64,000 nt of DNA. Source: Paenibacillus tundrae (GTDB taxonomy: Bacteria > Bacillota > Bacilli > Paenibacillales > Paenibacillaceae). Positions 41,056 through 49,496 of the stretch are shown here, piece after piece. The stretch covers positions 2,604,001-2,668,000 of the forward strand of contig NZ_CP145605.1 of NCBI RefSeq assembly GCF_036884255.1. The letters are read 5' to 3'. The translations under genes and the position numbers were made by a program. Within the stretch, counting starts at the first letter, position 1; each line of letters begins with the position of its first letter. The notes beneath the pieces are model-generated. The model had not been told where the DNA came from. It worked only from the letters and a program-made list of their open reading frames with translations, and made no database searches.

Positions 41056-41616
41056 ATGCGTAACTTACCCACAGTGACACTTGAGCGACTCTTATTACGT
41101 CCGTTCCAGCTGCATGATGCAGATTCCGTTCAACAGTTAGCAGGGGATCCTTATATCGCGGAAATGACACTCTATATCCCTCATCCGTATGAGTATGGTG
41201 TGGCTGAGGAATGGATTCGCACACATCATGATCAATTTATTGAAGGAAAATCAGTTACATTAGCTATTGTACACAAAGAGGAATCATATCTAATTGGTGC
41301 AATAACGATAGCGCTCCATACTAAGTTTAATCACGGTGAACTGGCGTATTGGATTGGTGTTCCATTTATGAATAATGGCTATAGTACAGAAGCGGCCAGA
41401 GGCGTGATGGGGTATGCGTTTGACGAATTAAAGTTAAATCGTGTGTACGCTCGTCACCTAGGTAAGAATCCAGCTTCAGGTAAAGTGATGGAGAAATTGG
41501 GCATGAAGTTTGAAGGATGCTTAAGGCAACATGTTACAAAGGGAGATACGTATGAGGATCTCGCATATTATGGTCTACTTCAAGAGGAGTATCTGACCGA
41601 AAGGAGATCAATATGA
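41056..41616 (+). CDS. GNAT acetyltransferase, RimJ/RimL type
   Basis: 186 residues. LERLLLRPFQLHDADSVQQL, GELAYWIGVPFMNNGYSTEA (acetyl-CoA loop region) and NPASGKVMEKLGMKFEGCLR. Complete. Ribosome site TAGGAGG. It overlaps the next gene by 4 bp. Confidence 0.92.
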   Translation: MRNLPTVTLERLLLRPFQLHDADSVQQLAGDPYIAEMTLYIPHPYEYGVAEEWIRTHHDQFIEGKSVTLAIVHKEESYLIGAITIALHTKFNHGELAYWIGVPFMNNGYSTEAARGVMGYAFDELKLNRVYARHLGKNPASGKVMEKLGMKFEGCLRQHVTKGDTYEDLAYYGLLQEEYLTERRSI

Positions 41617-42116
41617 AGCTTTATCATTTTAGTGAAGAATCTGATATTACATTATTTGAACCAAGAACGATTTATAATCAGACGGATGCCAAAGTGTGGA
41701 CAATTGATGCGGATCATGCTGCACATTATTTTTTCCCAAGAGAGTGTCCGAGAGTGTGTGTATGGTCTAAGGAAGATGCAGAAGAACTCATTTTAGCTCG
41801 GGAATTAGGCTTAACTTCCACCAAACGTATGATTGCGATTGAATCGGATTGGTATGACCGGGTGCGCGAAGGACAGATCTATAGATATACTTTCGAGGAT
41901 GAGCGTTTTGAGTTAGAAAACGAAGATGCAGGTTATTACACTTCGAAATGTACAGTTCAACCAATCGCTGTGGAACGCATGGATGATTTAATCGGTGCAA
42001 TTTTAAAAGAGGATATTGAGTTCAGAGTCATGCCTTCACTGATGCCTTTGAAACAAAAAGTGCTTGAGTCGAATGTACAATTTTCGATGATACGAATGAG
42101 AAATGCAAAGGAGTGA
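41613..42116 (+). CDS. DUF6886 family protein
   Basis: 167 residues. MKLYHFSEESDITLFEPRTI, KVWTIDADHAAHYFFPRECP and RVCVWSKEDAEELILARELG match DUF6886. ATGA-coupled to the GNAT gene. Function unknown. Confidence 0.85.
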   Translation: MKLYHFSEESDITLFEPRTIYNQTDAKVWTIDADHAAHYFFPRECPRVCVWSKEDAEELILARELGLTSTKRMIAIESDWYDRVREGQIYRYTFEDERFELENEDAGYYTSKCTVQPIAVERMDDLIGAILKEDIEFRVMPSLMPLKQKVLESNVQFSMIRMRNAKE

Positions 42117-42122
42117 TTACGA

Positions 42123-42638
42123 ATCGTTAACTTTCCAAGGATTGAAACGGATCGATTAGTACTGCGAGAACTGACTATGTCGGACGTTCAAGCGGTGTTC
42201 CAGCATTTCTCGGATGCAACGGTGACTCAATTCATGGATATTGAGCCTTGTGTGAGCCTTACTGAAGCAGAAGAGATCATCCAATTTCATATTGACGATT
42301 CAGGTTGTAGATATAGTCTGTTTCATAAGCTGAACCAGAAGCTTGTAGGCACGTGTGGGTTCCATTGTTGGAATCAAGGGCAGCCTTCCAAAGCGGAGAT
42401 TGGCTTCGATTTGTCTGCATCCTATTGGGGTCAAGGTCTAATGTATGAAGCACTGACCGAGGTCGTCAAAATCGGCTTTGACCTCATGAAAGTTGATTAT
42501 ATTGAGGCAACGGTGGAGCAAGAAAATGCTCGATCCATTAGACTCCTGCAGAAGATGAATTTTCATAAACATGATGAGCTTGTTGACAAGCTACTCTATT
42601 ATACGTTAACTATGAAAGAAGCAGCAGGTACTTCGTAG
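42123..42638 (+). CDS. GNAT acetyltransferase with an ATC (lost ATG) start
   Basis: The GNAT core is complete from VNFPRIETDRLVLRELTMSD onward: KAEIGFDLSASYWGQGLMYE (loop GQGLM) and NARSIRLLQKMNFHKHDELV. The protein should begin 1 codon before VNFPRIETD, where the codon is ATC (42123-42125), 9 bp after AAAGGAGTG. The nearest ATG in frame is 42177, which would remove the conserved N-terminal strand. Either ATC is used as a rare start or the start is destroyed. Confidence 0.78.
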   Translation: MVNFPRIETDRLVLRELTMSDVQAVFQHFSDATVTQFMDIEPCVSLTEAEEIIQFHIDDSGCRYSLFHKLNQKLVGTCGFHCWNQGQPSKAEIGFDLSASYWGQGLMYEALTEVVKIGFDLMKVDYIEATVEQENARSIRLLQKMNFHKHDELVDKLLYYTLTMKEAAGTS

Positions 42639-42674
42639 CACACGAATCTAATAAAAAAGGAACAGGTGAAAGTT

Positions 42675-43148
42675 ATGAACTCGCCCAATATCACATTACG
42701 ACGTATTACAAAAGAAAATGAATTAGCTTGTATAGCTCTCAAACCGCGAGAAGATCAATTATCACTCGTTGCTACTAACGCTGATTCACTTGTACATGCG
42801 GTAAAAGAGGTTACTTCGATACCTCACGGAATCTATGCAGATGATCTTATGGTCGGGTTTGTCCTATTTGACAACGAAATGTATTCAGATGGATACTATT
42901 GGATTTTGCGGCTGATGATTGACGAAAAATATCAGGGGCAGGGTTATGGTAGAAGTGCGATCAAGGAAATTATGAATCAATTGAAAGATAGAACGGATTG
43001 TAGACAAATTAGAGTGTCACATGTGCCTCACAATACAGTAGCTAATCGCTTATACAAGCGGTGTGGATTTCAAGAAACAGGTGAGTTTGAAGACAATGGA
43101 GACATCATTTTGAGCTATTCATTTGAGGTGAATGGACATGGTGATTAG
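42675..43148 (+). CDS. GNAT acetyltransferase
   Basis: 157 residues. NSPNITLRRITKENELACIA, YWILRLMIDEKYQGQGYGRS (loop QGQGYG) and VPHNTVANRLYKRCGFQETG. ATG 42675 with AGGTGA upstream; a GTG at 42666 is possible. It overlaps the Nudix gene by 11 bp. Confidence 0.92.
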   Translation: MNSPNITLRRITKENELACIALKPREDQLSLVATNADSLVHAVKEVTSIPHGIYADDLMVGFVLFDNEMYSDGYYWILRLMIDEKYQGQGYGRSAIKEIMNQLKDRTDCRQIRVSHVPHNTVANRLYKRCGFQETGEFEDNGDIILSYSFEVNGHGD

Positions 43149-43629
43149 AACAGTTTCGCTATGTCTAATTCGTAAAGGGGATAACATTTTAGTTCAGGAA
43201 ATCGTTGATCCAGTTGTTAAGCAAACCTTCTATAGACCCATTGGCGGAACCGTAGAGTATGGTGAGAACAGCAAAGATACAATTATCCGAGAAGTAAAGG
43301 AAGAAATAGATGCGGAGATCAAAGAGCCAAAGTTGCTGTTCGTTATCGAAAATATTTTTGCATACTTAGATAATGTAGGACATGAAGTTGATTTTATATA
43401 TGAAGCGGAATTAGTTGATCGAAGTTTGTACGATAATAATGAAATTCAAGGCATAGAAGGGACTACTCCGTTTAAAGCGGTATGGAAATCGATCCATGAA
43501 CTCTCATCACTTACGTCACATGCACAAGCGAAACTTGTCCCCGATGGGTTGTTAGATTTACTGTTATCGGGTACCTCGGATCCAAGAAATACTGTTGAAC
43601 ATTATAGAAGTAGCTCAATAAGGACTTAA
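43138..43629 (+). CDS. Nudix hydrolase
   Basis: 163 residues. The Nudix box is GGTVEYGENSKDTIIREVKE with EIDAEI (GX5EX7REUXEE, last Gly replaced), preceded by FYRPIGG. Substrate unknown. It starts inside the end of the preceding gene (ATG 43132 or 43138). It is the last gene of the + strand accessory block. Confidence 0.88.
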   Translation: MVIRTVSLCLIRKGDNILVQEIVDPVVKQTFYRPIGGTVEYGENSKDTIIREVKEEIDAEIKEPKLLFVIENIFAYLDNVGHEVDFIYEAELVDRSLYDNNEIQGIEGTTPFKAVWKSIHELSSLTSHAQAKLVPDGLLDLLLSGTSDPRNTVEHYRSSSIRT

Positions 43630-43783
43630 CCAGATTATAAACGAATATGTGTTAACTGCATTTTCGACTATGGCTAACGGTGTATCCATACGATATTTAA
43701 CCAACACAAGTGATTGGGTTTCATATATAATGAAACTGTATTCCAACATACATATACTATCAATCGCGAGGAGCACCACACAC

Positions 43784-44332
43784 ATGCCAACCATCTATGA
43801 TTTTACTGTGACCAAAACGAGCGGGGAACGTTTCCCACTCTATCAATATGAGGGTAAGCCTGTGTTGATCGTGAATACAGCAAGCAAATGTAAGTATACC
43901 CATCAGTTTGATGATATGCAGAAGCTGTTTGATCAGTACAAAGATCAGGGCTTACAAATTATTGGTTTTCCTTGTAATCAGTTTGCAGAACAAGAGCCGG
44001 GAAGTAGTGCAGAAGCAGAATCCTTCTGTCAGATTAATTATGGTGTGAAGTTCCCGATGTTCTCCAAAATGGACGTGAACGGTGAAGCGGCTCATCCATT
44101 GTATGACTTCCTCAAAAAGTCGGGACCATTCGCAGGTTTTGATGAGACAGATGTGCAAGCGAAGTTGCTGAAGCTAATGGTTGCGGATAAGGCTCCAGAG
44201 TGGCTACATGGAGATGCGATCAAATGGAATTTCACTAAATTCCTGATTGATAGCGAGGGTCGTGTTGTTAAACGTTTTGAGCCGATTGATTCCATAACTG
44301 ATATCCAGACTAGCATTGAGCAACTTCTGTAA
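43784..44332 (+). CDS. Glutathione peroxidase family protein (Cys type)
   Basis: 182 residues. LIVNTASKCKYTHQFDDMQK carries the peroxidatic Cys (SKC instead of the more usual SKCG), IIGFPCNQFAEQEPGS carries the Gln of the catalytic tetrad, and IKWNFTKFLIDSEG carries the Trp and Asn. It probably reduces hydroperoxides with thioredoxin. ATG 43784 with GAGGAG upstream. An in-frame start at 43649 would add residues outside the family. Confidence 0.92.
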   Translation: MPTIYDFTVTKTSGERFPLYQYEGKPVLIVNTASKCKYTHQFDDMQKLFDQYKDQGLQIIGFPCNQFAEQEPGSSAEAESFCQINYGVKFPMFSKMDVNGEAAHPLYDFLKKSGPFAGFDETDVQAKLLKLMVADKAPEWLHGDAIKWNFTKFLIDSEGRVVKRFEPIDSITDIQTSIEQLL

Positions 44333-44389
44333 TTGGACAAGGGGCAGAGTGCGTTAGCATTAGTTTATAATACATGCTGTTCCATAGAG

Positions 44390-44428
44390 GCCATGACACG
44401 TAACGTATTCATTATATGTGTTCATGGC
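44390..44428 (+). terminator. Hairpin between the peroxidase and the AraC gene
   Basis: GCCATGACAC (44390-44399) can pair with TGTGTTCATGGC (44417-44428) with small bulges. No T-run follows, so it could be a weak terminator or a regulatory hairpin before the regulator gene. Confidence 0.35.
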
Positions 44429-44479
44429 TTCTGTTCGCTGTAAGGAACCAAAACCTCTCTCCAACAGGAGGTATTATTG

Positions 44480-45331
44480 ATGCCACGAATGATGCATTTT
44501 ACGAACCCGCTTGAATATAGTTATCGCTCTACCAGTTTATTTAACGTGGGGAAGTCGGATGGATTCCATGCGCACGCTCAGTATGAGATCTATTATTTTC
44601 ACGCTGGGGAGTGCACGTACATCATTGGAGATCGTGTCTATGTGCTAGCGCCGGGAGACTTAGTTCTAATGCATGGCATGACGCTCCACAGACCCCATCC
44701 TATTGCGGGTAAACGCTATGAACGAACGACGCTGCACTTCGATCCCTCGGCAGTTCGCAGCCATTTACATCCAGATCGAATGGATGAAGTGCTTCAGCCT
44801 TTTGAGGAGTTAGGGAATTGCCGTATTAATCTAAAAGGGGAAACCCGAGCAGAGTTTGAACAATTGTTATTGCAGCTTCATCAACTTTCATTGCTTTCAA
44901 GCTCCTTCGTACAGGAACGGTTGAACATTCGATTATGCGAACTCTTATATGTTATTGCTGGCATCTGTCAGGGTAATCTGGAGGAGCATCGCCCTTCTTC
45001 GGATAAAGAACGACATGTTCAACATATCATTCGATATGTAGACATGCATTATATGCATGATATTAGTCTAGATGATCTGGCGAATGAGCTTCATTTATCG
45101 AAGCCTTATATGGCGGGTTTGTTCAAGGAAACGACAGGCAGTACGATCTTTAAATATCTGTACGACCGCCGGATCAACCAGGCAAAGGTATTATTCCAAT
45201 TTCAACCCGGCATTAGTGTAACCGAAGCTGCACGACTGTCTGGGTTCAAGCGCTTGTCTCACTTTAGTCGTATCTTCAAACAAAGTGTAGGTTGTGGCCC
45301 GGATCTGTACCGGACTCGTTTACATCAGTGA
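44480..45331 (+). CDS. AraC-family transcriptional regulator
   Basis: 283 residues. The N-terminal cupin-like sensor domain has FHAHAQYEIYYFHAGECTYI and LAPGDLVLMHGMTLHRPHPI. Two C-terminal helix-turn-helix motifs: ISLDDLANELHLSKPYMAGL and GISVTEAARLSGFKRLSHFS, ending RIFKQSVGCGPDLYR. It is likely a sugar-responsive activator. ATG 44480 with GGAGG upstream. Confidence 0.93.
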   Translation: MPRMMHFTNPLEYSYRSTSLFNVGKSDGFHAHAQYEIYYFHAGECTYIIGDRVYVLAPGDLVLMHGMTLHRPHPIAGKRYERTTLHFDPSAVRSHLHPDRMDEVLQPFEELGNCRINLKGETRAEFEQLLLQLHQLSLLSSSFVQERLNIRLCELLYVIAGICQGNLEEHRPSSDKERHVQHIIRYVDMHYMHDISLDDLANELHLSKPYMAGLFKETTGSTIFKYLYDRRINQAKVLFQFQPGISVTEAARLSGFKRLSHFSRIFKQSVGCGPDLYRTRLHQ

Positions 45332-45341
45332 CATAGTTAAG

Positions 45342-45373
45342 GTCGGTCAGCTTATGCTGGTCGGCTTTTTTTT
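45342..45373 (+). terminator. Rho-independent terminator after the AraC gene
   Basis: GTCGGTCAGC (45342-45351) pairs with GCTGGTCGGC (45356-45365) with three wobble pairs and a TTAT loop, followed by eight T. Confidence 0.8.
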
Positions 45374-45496
45374 GTTATAGATGATGATGCTCACTAAGCT
45401 GCAGATACGCGATTGCATTTGTTTAGAAGACAAGCAGAAAAGGTAAAGAAAGGATAAAGAGAAGATCAGCATCTCAATTCGAAGGAGGCGTTTAGA

Positions 45497-45736
45497 ATGG
45501 AAAACAACAAAGTGGGCGATACTACATCATCGAAACAGAAATACACGAGAGACCATCCAGAGCAGTATGCCACCGAAAAGGAAAGTTTGTTCGATAAATA
45601 TGAAGAGGAACAGACGGTAGATCCGATTCCGATGGAGGATCTGAATATGGAGAAGCAGGAAGAGAAACGCAAGGATCAGACGAAGAGCAATTCGTCCACA
45701 GAAGAAAAATACCGCGCAGATTATCGGAAATCGTAA
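45497..45736 (+). CDS. Small charged protein of unknown function
   Basis: 79 residues, strongly hydrophilic, mostly Lys, Glu, Asp and Gln, with KYEEEQTVDPIPMEDLNMEK. Predicted to be disordered. ATG 45497 has AAGGAGG upstream. Similar small disordered proteins occur in Paenibacillus, function unknown. Confidence 0.7.
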   Translation: MENNKVGDTTSSKQKYTRDHPEQYATEKESLFDKYEEEQTVDPIPMEDLNMEKQEEKRKDQTKSNSSTEEKYRADYRKS

Positions 45737-45828
45737 GGTTTTGATGGATGTTATAGCTTCGAGAATATGCATTGTATTGTAATGAGGGATCACAGAGTTT
45801 GTATATTTAGTGAAAATAAAATAGTTTA

Positions 45829-45860
45829 TTGACTAATGTTTGTTACTATATTATAGTTAC
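45829..45860 (+). promoter_or_regulatory. Promoter and operator candidate of the nitroreductase gene
   Basis: TTGACT (45829-45834) and TATAGT (45852-45857) with exactly 17 bp between. A near-palindrome GTTACTATATTATAGTTAC (45842-45860) covers the -10 region, the usual place for a MarR/HxlR-type repressor. The regulator is not in the window. Confidence 0.72.
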
Positions 45861-45904
45861 TAATGTTGGTATGATGAATGACAAATTTAGGAGGCGAATG
45901 TGTA

Positions 45905-46507
45905 ATGTCTACAACTTTCTTTGACGCATTGAAAAACAGAAGATCTTATTATGGAATCAGTAAAGAATCCACTATCTCGGATGCTAAAATCCAAGAGATC
46001 GTAGAAGAAGCGGTGAAATACACGCCAACTTCATTCAACTCACAAACATCCCGCGCAGTGGTATTGCTGGGCGAGCAACATGATAAATTGTGGAATCACA
46101 CAGAAGAAATTTTGCGTGAGGTTGTAGGTAACGAAGAAGCATTCAAATCTACAGCTGAGAAAATGGCAGGATTCCGTAGCGGTTATGGTACGGTTCTGTT
46201 CTTCGAAGACAACAACGTAATCGCACAACTTCAACAGAACTTTGCAGCTTATGCGGATAACTTCCCAATCTGGGCTAACCAATCCAACGGTATGTTGCAA
46301 CTGGTGATCTGGACAGCATTGGAACAAGAAGGATTGGGCGCTTCTCTGCAACACTACAATCCACTGATCGATGAGAAAGTTAAACAAGAGTGGAACATTC
46401 CAGAAAACTGGAGACTGATTGCTCAGATGCCATTTGGTAAACCGACAGCTACACCAGGTGAGAAGGAATTCCAACCGATTGAAGAGCGTGTAAAAGTACA
46501 CAAATAA
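45905..46507 (+). CDS. Nitroreductase family protein (Frm2/YdgI-like)
   Basis: 200 residues. FFDALKNRRSYYGISKESTI at the N-terminus, TPTSFNSQTSRAVVLLGEQH (FMN phosphate region) and AALEQEGLGASLQHYNP-like segment (seen as LEQEGLGASLQHYNPLIDEK) near residue 145. It belongs to the FMN-dependent group that reduces nitro compounds or quinones. ATG 45905 has GGAGG 9 bp upstream. Probably induced through the operator just upstream and closed by a terminator at 46562. Confidence 0.92.
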   Translation: MSTTFFDALKNRRSYYGISKESTISDAKIQEIVEEAVKYTPTSFNSQTSRAVVLLGEQHDKLWNHTEEILREVVGNEEAFKSTAEKMAGFRSGYGTVLFFEDNNVIAQLQQNFAAYADNFPIWANQSNGMLQLVIWTALEQEGLGASLQHYNPLIDEKVKQEWNIPENWRLIAQMPFGKPTATPGEKEFQPIEERVKVHK

Positions 46508-46561
46508 GCTACATTACTTTTAGCTGCTTTCAATCCAATTCCCAACATTTAACCACATACG

Positions 46562-46621
46562 GCCTCGCTTCAATTTGGTACGATGATCTATGATCGTACT
46601 CCAATGAAGCGAGGCTTTTTA
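46562..46621 (+). terminator. Strong terminator after the nitroreductase gene
   Basis: GCCTCGCTTCA (46562-46572) pairs perfectly with TGAAGCGAGGC (46605-46615), enclosing a second hairpin GTACGAT/ATCGTAC (46578-46599), followed by TTTTT. The start codon of the next gene lies only 3 bp after the T-run. Confidence 0.85.
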
Positions 46622-46623
46622 AT

Positions 46624-48258
46624 TTGATAAATGGAAAAAAGAAATTAACCTATAAACGGATATTAACGCTGGTATTGAGTGGAGTGGTTCTACTTGGCTC
46701 GGTGACGAGCTACAACATTAACGCGGCTCAAGCTGCGGGTGCTACGCAGCAATTTCAAGACATCAGTAATAGTTATGCTCGTGTTGCTATTATGAATCTA
46801 GTAAACAAGGGAATCGCCGCGGGTACCACCGACCGTACTTTTGAGCCTAAGAAAGCAGTGACCCGAGCAGAGTTTGCCACTTTTGCGGTTAGAGTACTGG
46901 GATTGAAGCCAGTGAAAAACAATCTAAATCCTTATCAGGATACGAGTTCAAATGCTTGGTATTATGGCAATATCTCTGCGATGACAAACCTTAATATTAT
47001 GGAAGGAAAGGGTCAGGGGATATTTCAACCTAATGCCAACATTACGAGAGAGGAAGCAGCAACACTACTCGTAAGAATGCTGAAGCAACAGGCAGGCTCT
47101 ACAGGAATACTTCCTTATACTTATGCAGATGCATCTCTTATATCAAGTTGGGCCAAACCTTATGTACAAGCAGTCTACCAATTAGGTTTAATGCGAGGCA
47201 GTGATGGATACTTCCGACCACACGATCAGGTGACTAGAGAAGAAGCGGCGGTTATGCTTGATGCGATTCTGCAGAATAAAGCATGGTCTGAGCAGCTGCA
47301 AACACCAGATCAATTGGGGATTCAACTTGGCTGGCAATATGACTCAACGACAGCAGAATTTAAGCAACAGGTGCAACAATCGGAAGTGAACACACTCGTG
47401 CCGCGATGGTTCTTCCTGAATAGCAGTATGCAGGTGACCGACCATACCGATTCAACATTGTTAACGTGGGCAAGGTCTACGGGACGGGAGGTATGGCCTC
47501 TTCTGGGGAACCGTTCGAATCCGACACTGACCCATCAGATGTTATCTAGTGCTACGAATCGAGCTAATGTGATATCCCAGGTGGTTGCTTATGTGAAAAA
47601 ATATGATTTACATGGCATTAATGTGGATTTTGAAAATGTACAGCCTGCCGACCGAGAGGGGTTGACTTCGTTTGTCACATCCCTGGCGGCATCTCTACAT
47701 GCCATAGGTGCGGTTATATCTGTGGATGTGTCCCCTAATCTCGGAACCGATTGGACAGCGGCATTTGATTACGCTAGGTTAGGGGCAGTATCTGATTATA
47801 TGGTGCTGATGGGATATGAAGAGCATTGGAATGGTGACCCCATTGCTGGTTCGGTTGCATCGCTATCATGGGTAGAACAAGGATTAGACACCATGCTTAC
47901 TGATGTTGTACGCTCCAAAGTAATATTGGCACTTCCGCTCTACACACGGGATTGGTCATCACGGAACCCGGCTACAAGTTCATGGGATATTACGCTCGGG
48001 GAGCAAGGCATGCGAGCCAAGGCCCAAGGCTCTGTGAGACAATGGAATGCTAGTTTGGCACAGTATGTTATTGGTTATTCAAGCAGCGGTATTCCACGAT
48101 ATATCTGGGCAGAAGATAGCCGATCTTTAACTGCGAAAGTGAGGATGAGCACAGCAAGGAATATTGCTGGTTTAGCGTACTGGTATATGGGTGGAGAAAC
48201 CTCAGATGTATGGAACGCCATCTCGAATGCTAATCGCTTTGAGTCATATGTATTTTGA
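46624..48258 (+). CDS. SLH-domain protein with GH18 domain
   Basis: 544 residues. Signal peptide from about residue 5 to 38 (KRILTLVLSGVVLLGSVTSY, cleaved after Ala-rich AQAAG). Three SLH repeats follow (residues 40-220: FQDISNSYARVAIMNLVNKG, ISAMTNLNIMEGKGQGIFQP, YVQAVYQLGLMRGSDGYFRP), which anchor to cell-wall polymer. The C-terminal GH18 domain has LHGINVDFENVQ, with Glu at residue 337, and YMVLMGYEEHW. It resembles the YdhD/YaaH type that acts on peptidoglycan or chitin. The start is TTG 46624 without a good ribosome site. Confidence 0.9.
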   Translation: MINGKKKLTYKRILTLVLSGVVLLGSVTSYNINAAQAAGATQQFQDISNSYARVAIMNLVNKGIAAGTTDRTFEPKKAVTRAEFATFAVRVLGLKPVKNNLNPYQDTSSNAWYYGNISAMTNLNIMEGKGQGIFQPNANITREEAATLLVRMLKQQAGSTGILPYTYADASLISSWAKPYVQAVYQLGLMRGSDGYFRPHDQVTREEAAVMLDAILQNKAWSEQLQTPDQLGIQLGWQYDSTTAEFKQQVQQSEVNTLVPRWFFLNSSMQVTDHTDSTLLTWARSTGREVWPLLGNRSNPTLTHQMLSSATNRANVISQVVAYVKKYDLHGINVDFENVQPADREGLTSFVTSLAASLHAIGAVISVDVSPNLGTDWTAAFDYARLGAVSDYMVLMGYEEHWNGDPIAGSVASLSWVEQGLDTMLTDVVRSKVILALPLYTRDWSSRNPATSSWDITLGEQGMRAKAQGSVRQWNASLAQYVIGYSSSGIPRYIWAEDSRSLTAKVRMSTARNIAGLAYWYMGGETSDVWNAISNANRFESYVF

Positions 48259-48269
48259 ATATCTACAAA

Positions 48270-48317
48270 CAACCCAAATGAACCGAGTTGCTCGCGGACG
48301 GTTTGGGTTGTTTGCTT
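48270..48317 (+). terminator. Terminator after the SLH/GH18 gene
   Basis: CAACCCAAA (48270-48278) pairs perfectly with TTTGGGTTG (48302-48310), with an inner CCG/CGG pair, followed by TTTGCTTT. Confidence 0.75.
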
Positions 48318-48431
48318 TGGAACAAACTATAGGTAGGCGTTTGAGTTAGTGTAGTTAGTTTAATGTATATAAGGGTTTTATGAAACTACACATAAAAGAA
48401 TAGAAGATGATAGCATTGGAGGAGAGAGAGC

Positions 48432-49361
48432 ATGCAGAATTATGATTGCATTATTGTAGGCGGAGGAATTGCAGGGCTTCAGGCAGCGATCCAGCTGGGA
48501 CGCTATAGCTCACATCGCGTGCTTGTAATTGATGCGGGAGAAGGACGATCCACCCTGTGCCGTACCTATCACAATATTCTTGGTTATCCTGACGGCGTCT
48601 CTGGAGAAGAGTTACGTGCCAAAGGTAGAATGCAGGCAGAACGAACCGGAGTTGAATTTCAAAAGGGGCGTGTGATCGAAGCTAAGCGGAAAGGGGAACG
48701 TGTTCAGCTTATCAGTGATAATGGGATGATCTTTGAAACGAGCACCGTTCTACTAGCAACTGGACTTTCTGATCGAATACCGGATATTCAGGGGTTAAAT
48801 CCAACACTTGGCAAGACGGTGTATGTGTGCCCAGATTGTGATGGCTATGAAATCCAAGATCGTAAGACCGTCTTATTAGGTTCTGGAGAAGCTGGTGCGA
48901 ATATGGCACTAGTATTAATTGAACGAACCAACGATCTGTTATATGTGAATCATGAACATAAGCAGATCTCGGCTGATCTTCATCGTAGAATGAAGGAAGA
49001 GGGAATTCGTTATCTGGAAGCCACTGTACAGGAAGTGCAGCAATCAGAAGAGGGTTATATTACAGGAATTCTAACAGATGATGGTCAAATGTATGAATCT
49101 GAGCGCGGTTTTATCGCTTTTGGAGGCAACCGGGTACACTATGAATTAGCAGAGCAATTGGGTGCAGAGATTGCTGACAATAGACATGTGAAAGCTGACC
49201 CACGTACAATGATAGCAGCTCCGAATGTTTGGATTGCAGGGGATCTCGGTGTGCACGCCGAACAAGCGACAGTAGCGATGGGAGAAGGAGCCATTGCGGC
49301 GATCTGGATTCACAAGGAATTGCAGCGTATTGCTAAGGAATCAAAGGTAAGCCAGTTCTGA
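48432..49361 (+). CDS. Thioredoxin-reductase-like FAD/NAD(P) oxidoreductase
   Basis: 309 residues. The FAD motif is DCIIVGGGIAGLQAAIQLGR, the redox CxxC is VCPDCDGYE near residue 136, the NAD(P) motif is VLLGSGEAGANMALVL, and the C-terminal FAD site is VWIAGDLGVHAEQATVAMGE. It may reduce a thioredoxin-like or unknown disulfide partner. ATG follows GGAGGAGAG. Confidence 0.92.
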   Translation: MQNYDCIIVGGGIAGLQAAIQLGRYSSHRVLVIDAGEGRSTLCRTYHNILGYPDGVSGEELRAKGRMQAERTGVEFQKGRVIEAKRKGERVQLISDNGMIFETSTVLLATGLSDRIPDIQGLNPTLGKTVYVCPDCDGYEIQDRKTVLLGSGEAGANMALVLIERTNDLLYVNHEHKQISADLHRRMKEEGIRYLEATVQEVQQSEEGYITGILTDDGQMYESERGFIAFGGNRVHYELAEQLGAEIADNRHVKADPRTMIAAPNVWIAGDLGVHAEQATVAMGEGAIAAIWIHKELQRIAKESKVSQF

Positions 49362-49375
49362 TCAGGTGAAAATTC

Positions 49376-49417
49376 CTGTAATTGATATCTCAAAAATCTG
49401 TAATCGATATCGCAAAA
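49376..49417 (+). repeat. Tandem 20-bp direct repeat
   Basis: CTGTAATTGATATCTCAAAA (49376-49395) and CTGTAATCGATATCGCAAAA (49398-49417) differ at two positions. Two copies with period 22, just after the oxidoreductase stop. Possibly protein binding sites or leftover of an element. Confidence 0.6.
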
Positions 49418-49436
49418 TAATCAAGAAGAAAAAAAG

Positions 49437-49476
49437 AAAAAGTCCTTTTACCCTGGATAGGATAGAAGGGCTTTTT
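49437..49476. terminator. Bidirectional terminator
   Basis: AAAAAGTCCTT (49437-49447) pairs with AAGGGCTTTTT (49466-49476), with one wobble. The A-rich left side and T-rich right side allow termination in both directions, which suits the converging genes 48432 (+) and 49497 (-). Confidence 0.75.
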
Positions 49477-49496
49477 CGATTCTGTAGCCAGTTTTA

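Noticed and set aside
42123-42638. Start of the GNAT at ATG 42177
   Set aside because: It would drop the conserved FPRIETDRLVLREL strand, and the ribosome site is placed for 42123, so the longer form is listed.
46040-46501. 153-codon minus-strand frame opposite the nitroreductase gene
   Set aside because: The + strand gene is clearly the real one; the minus frame has no ribosome site or motif.
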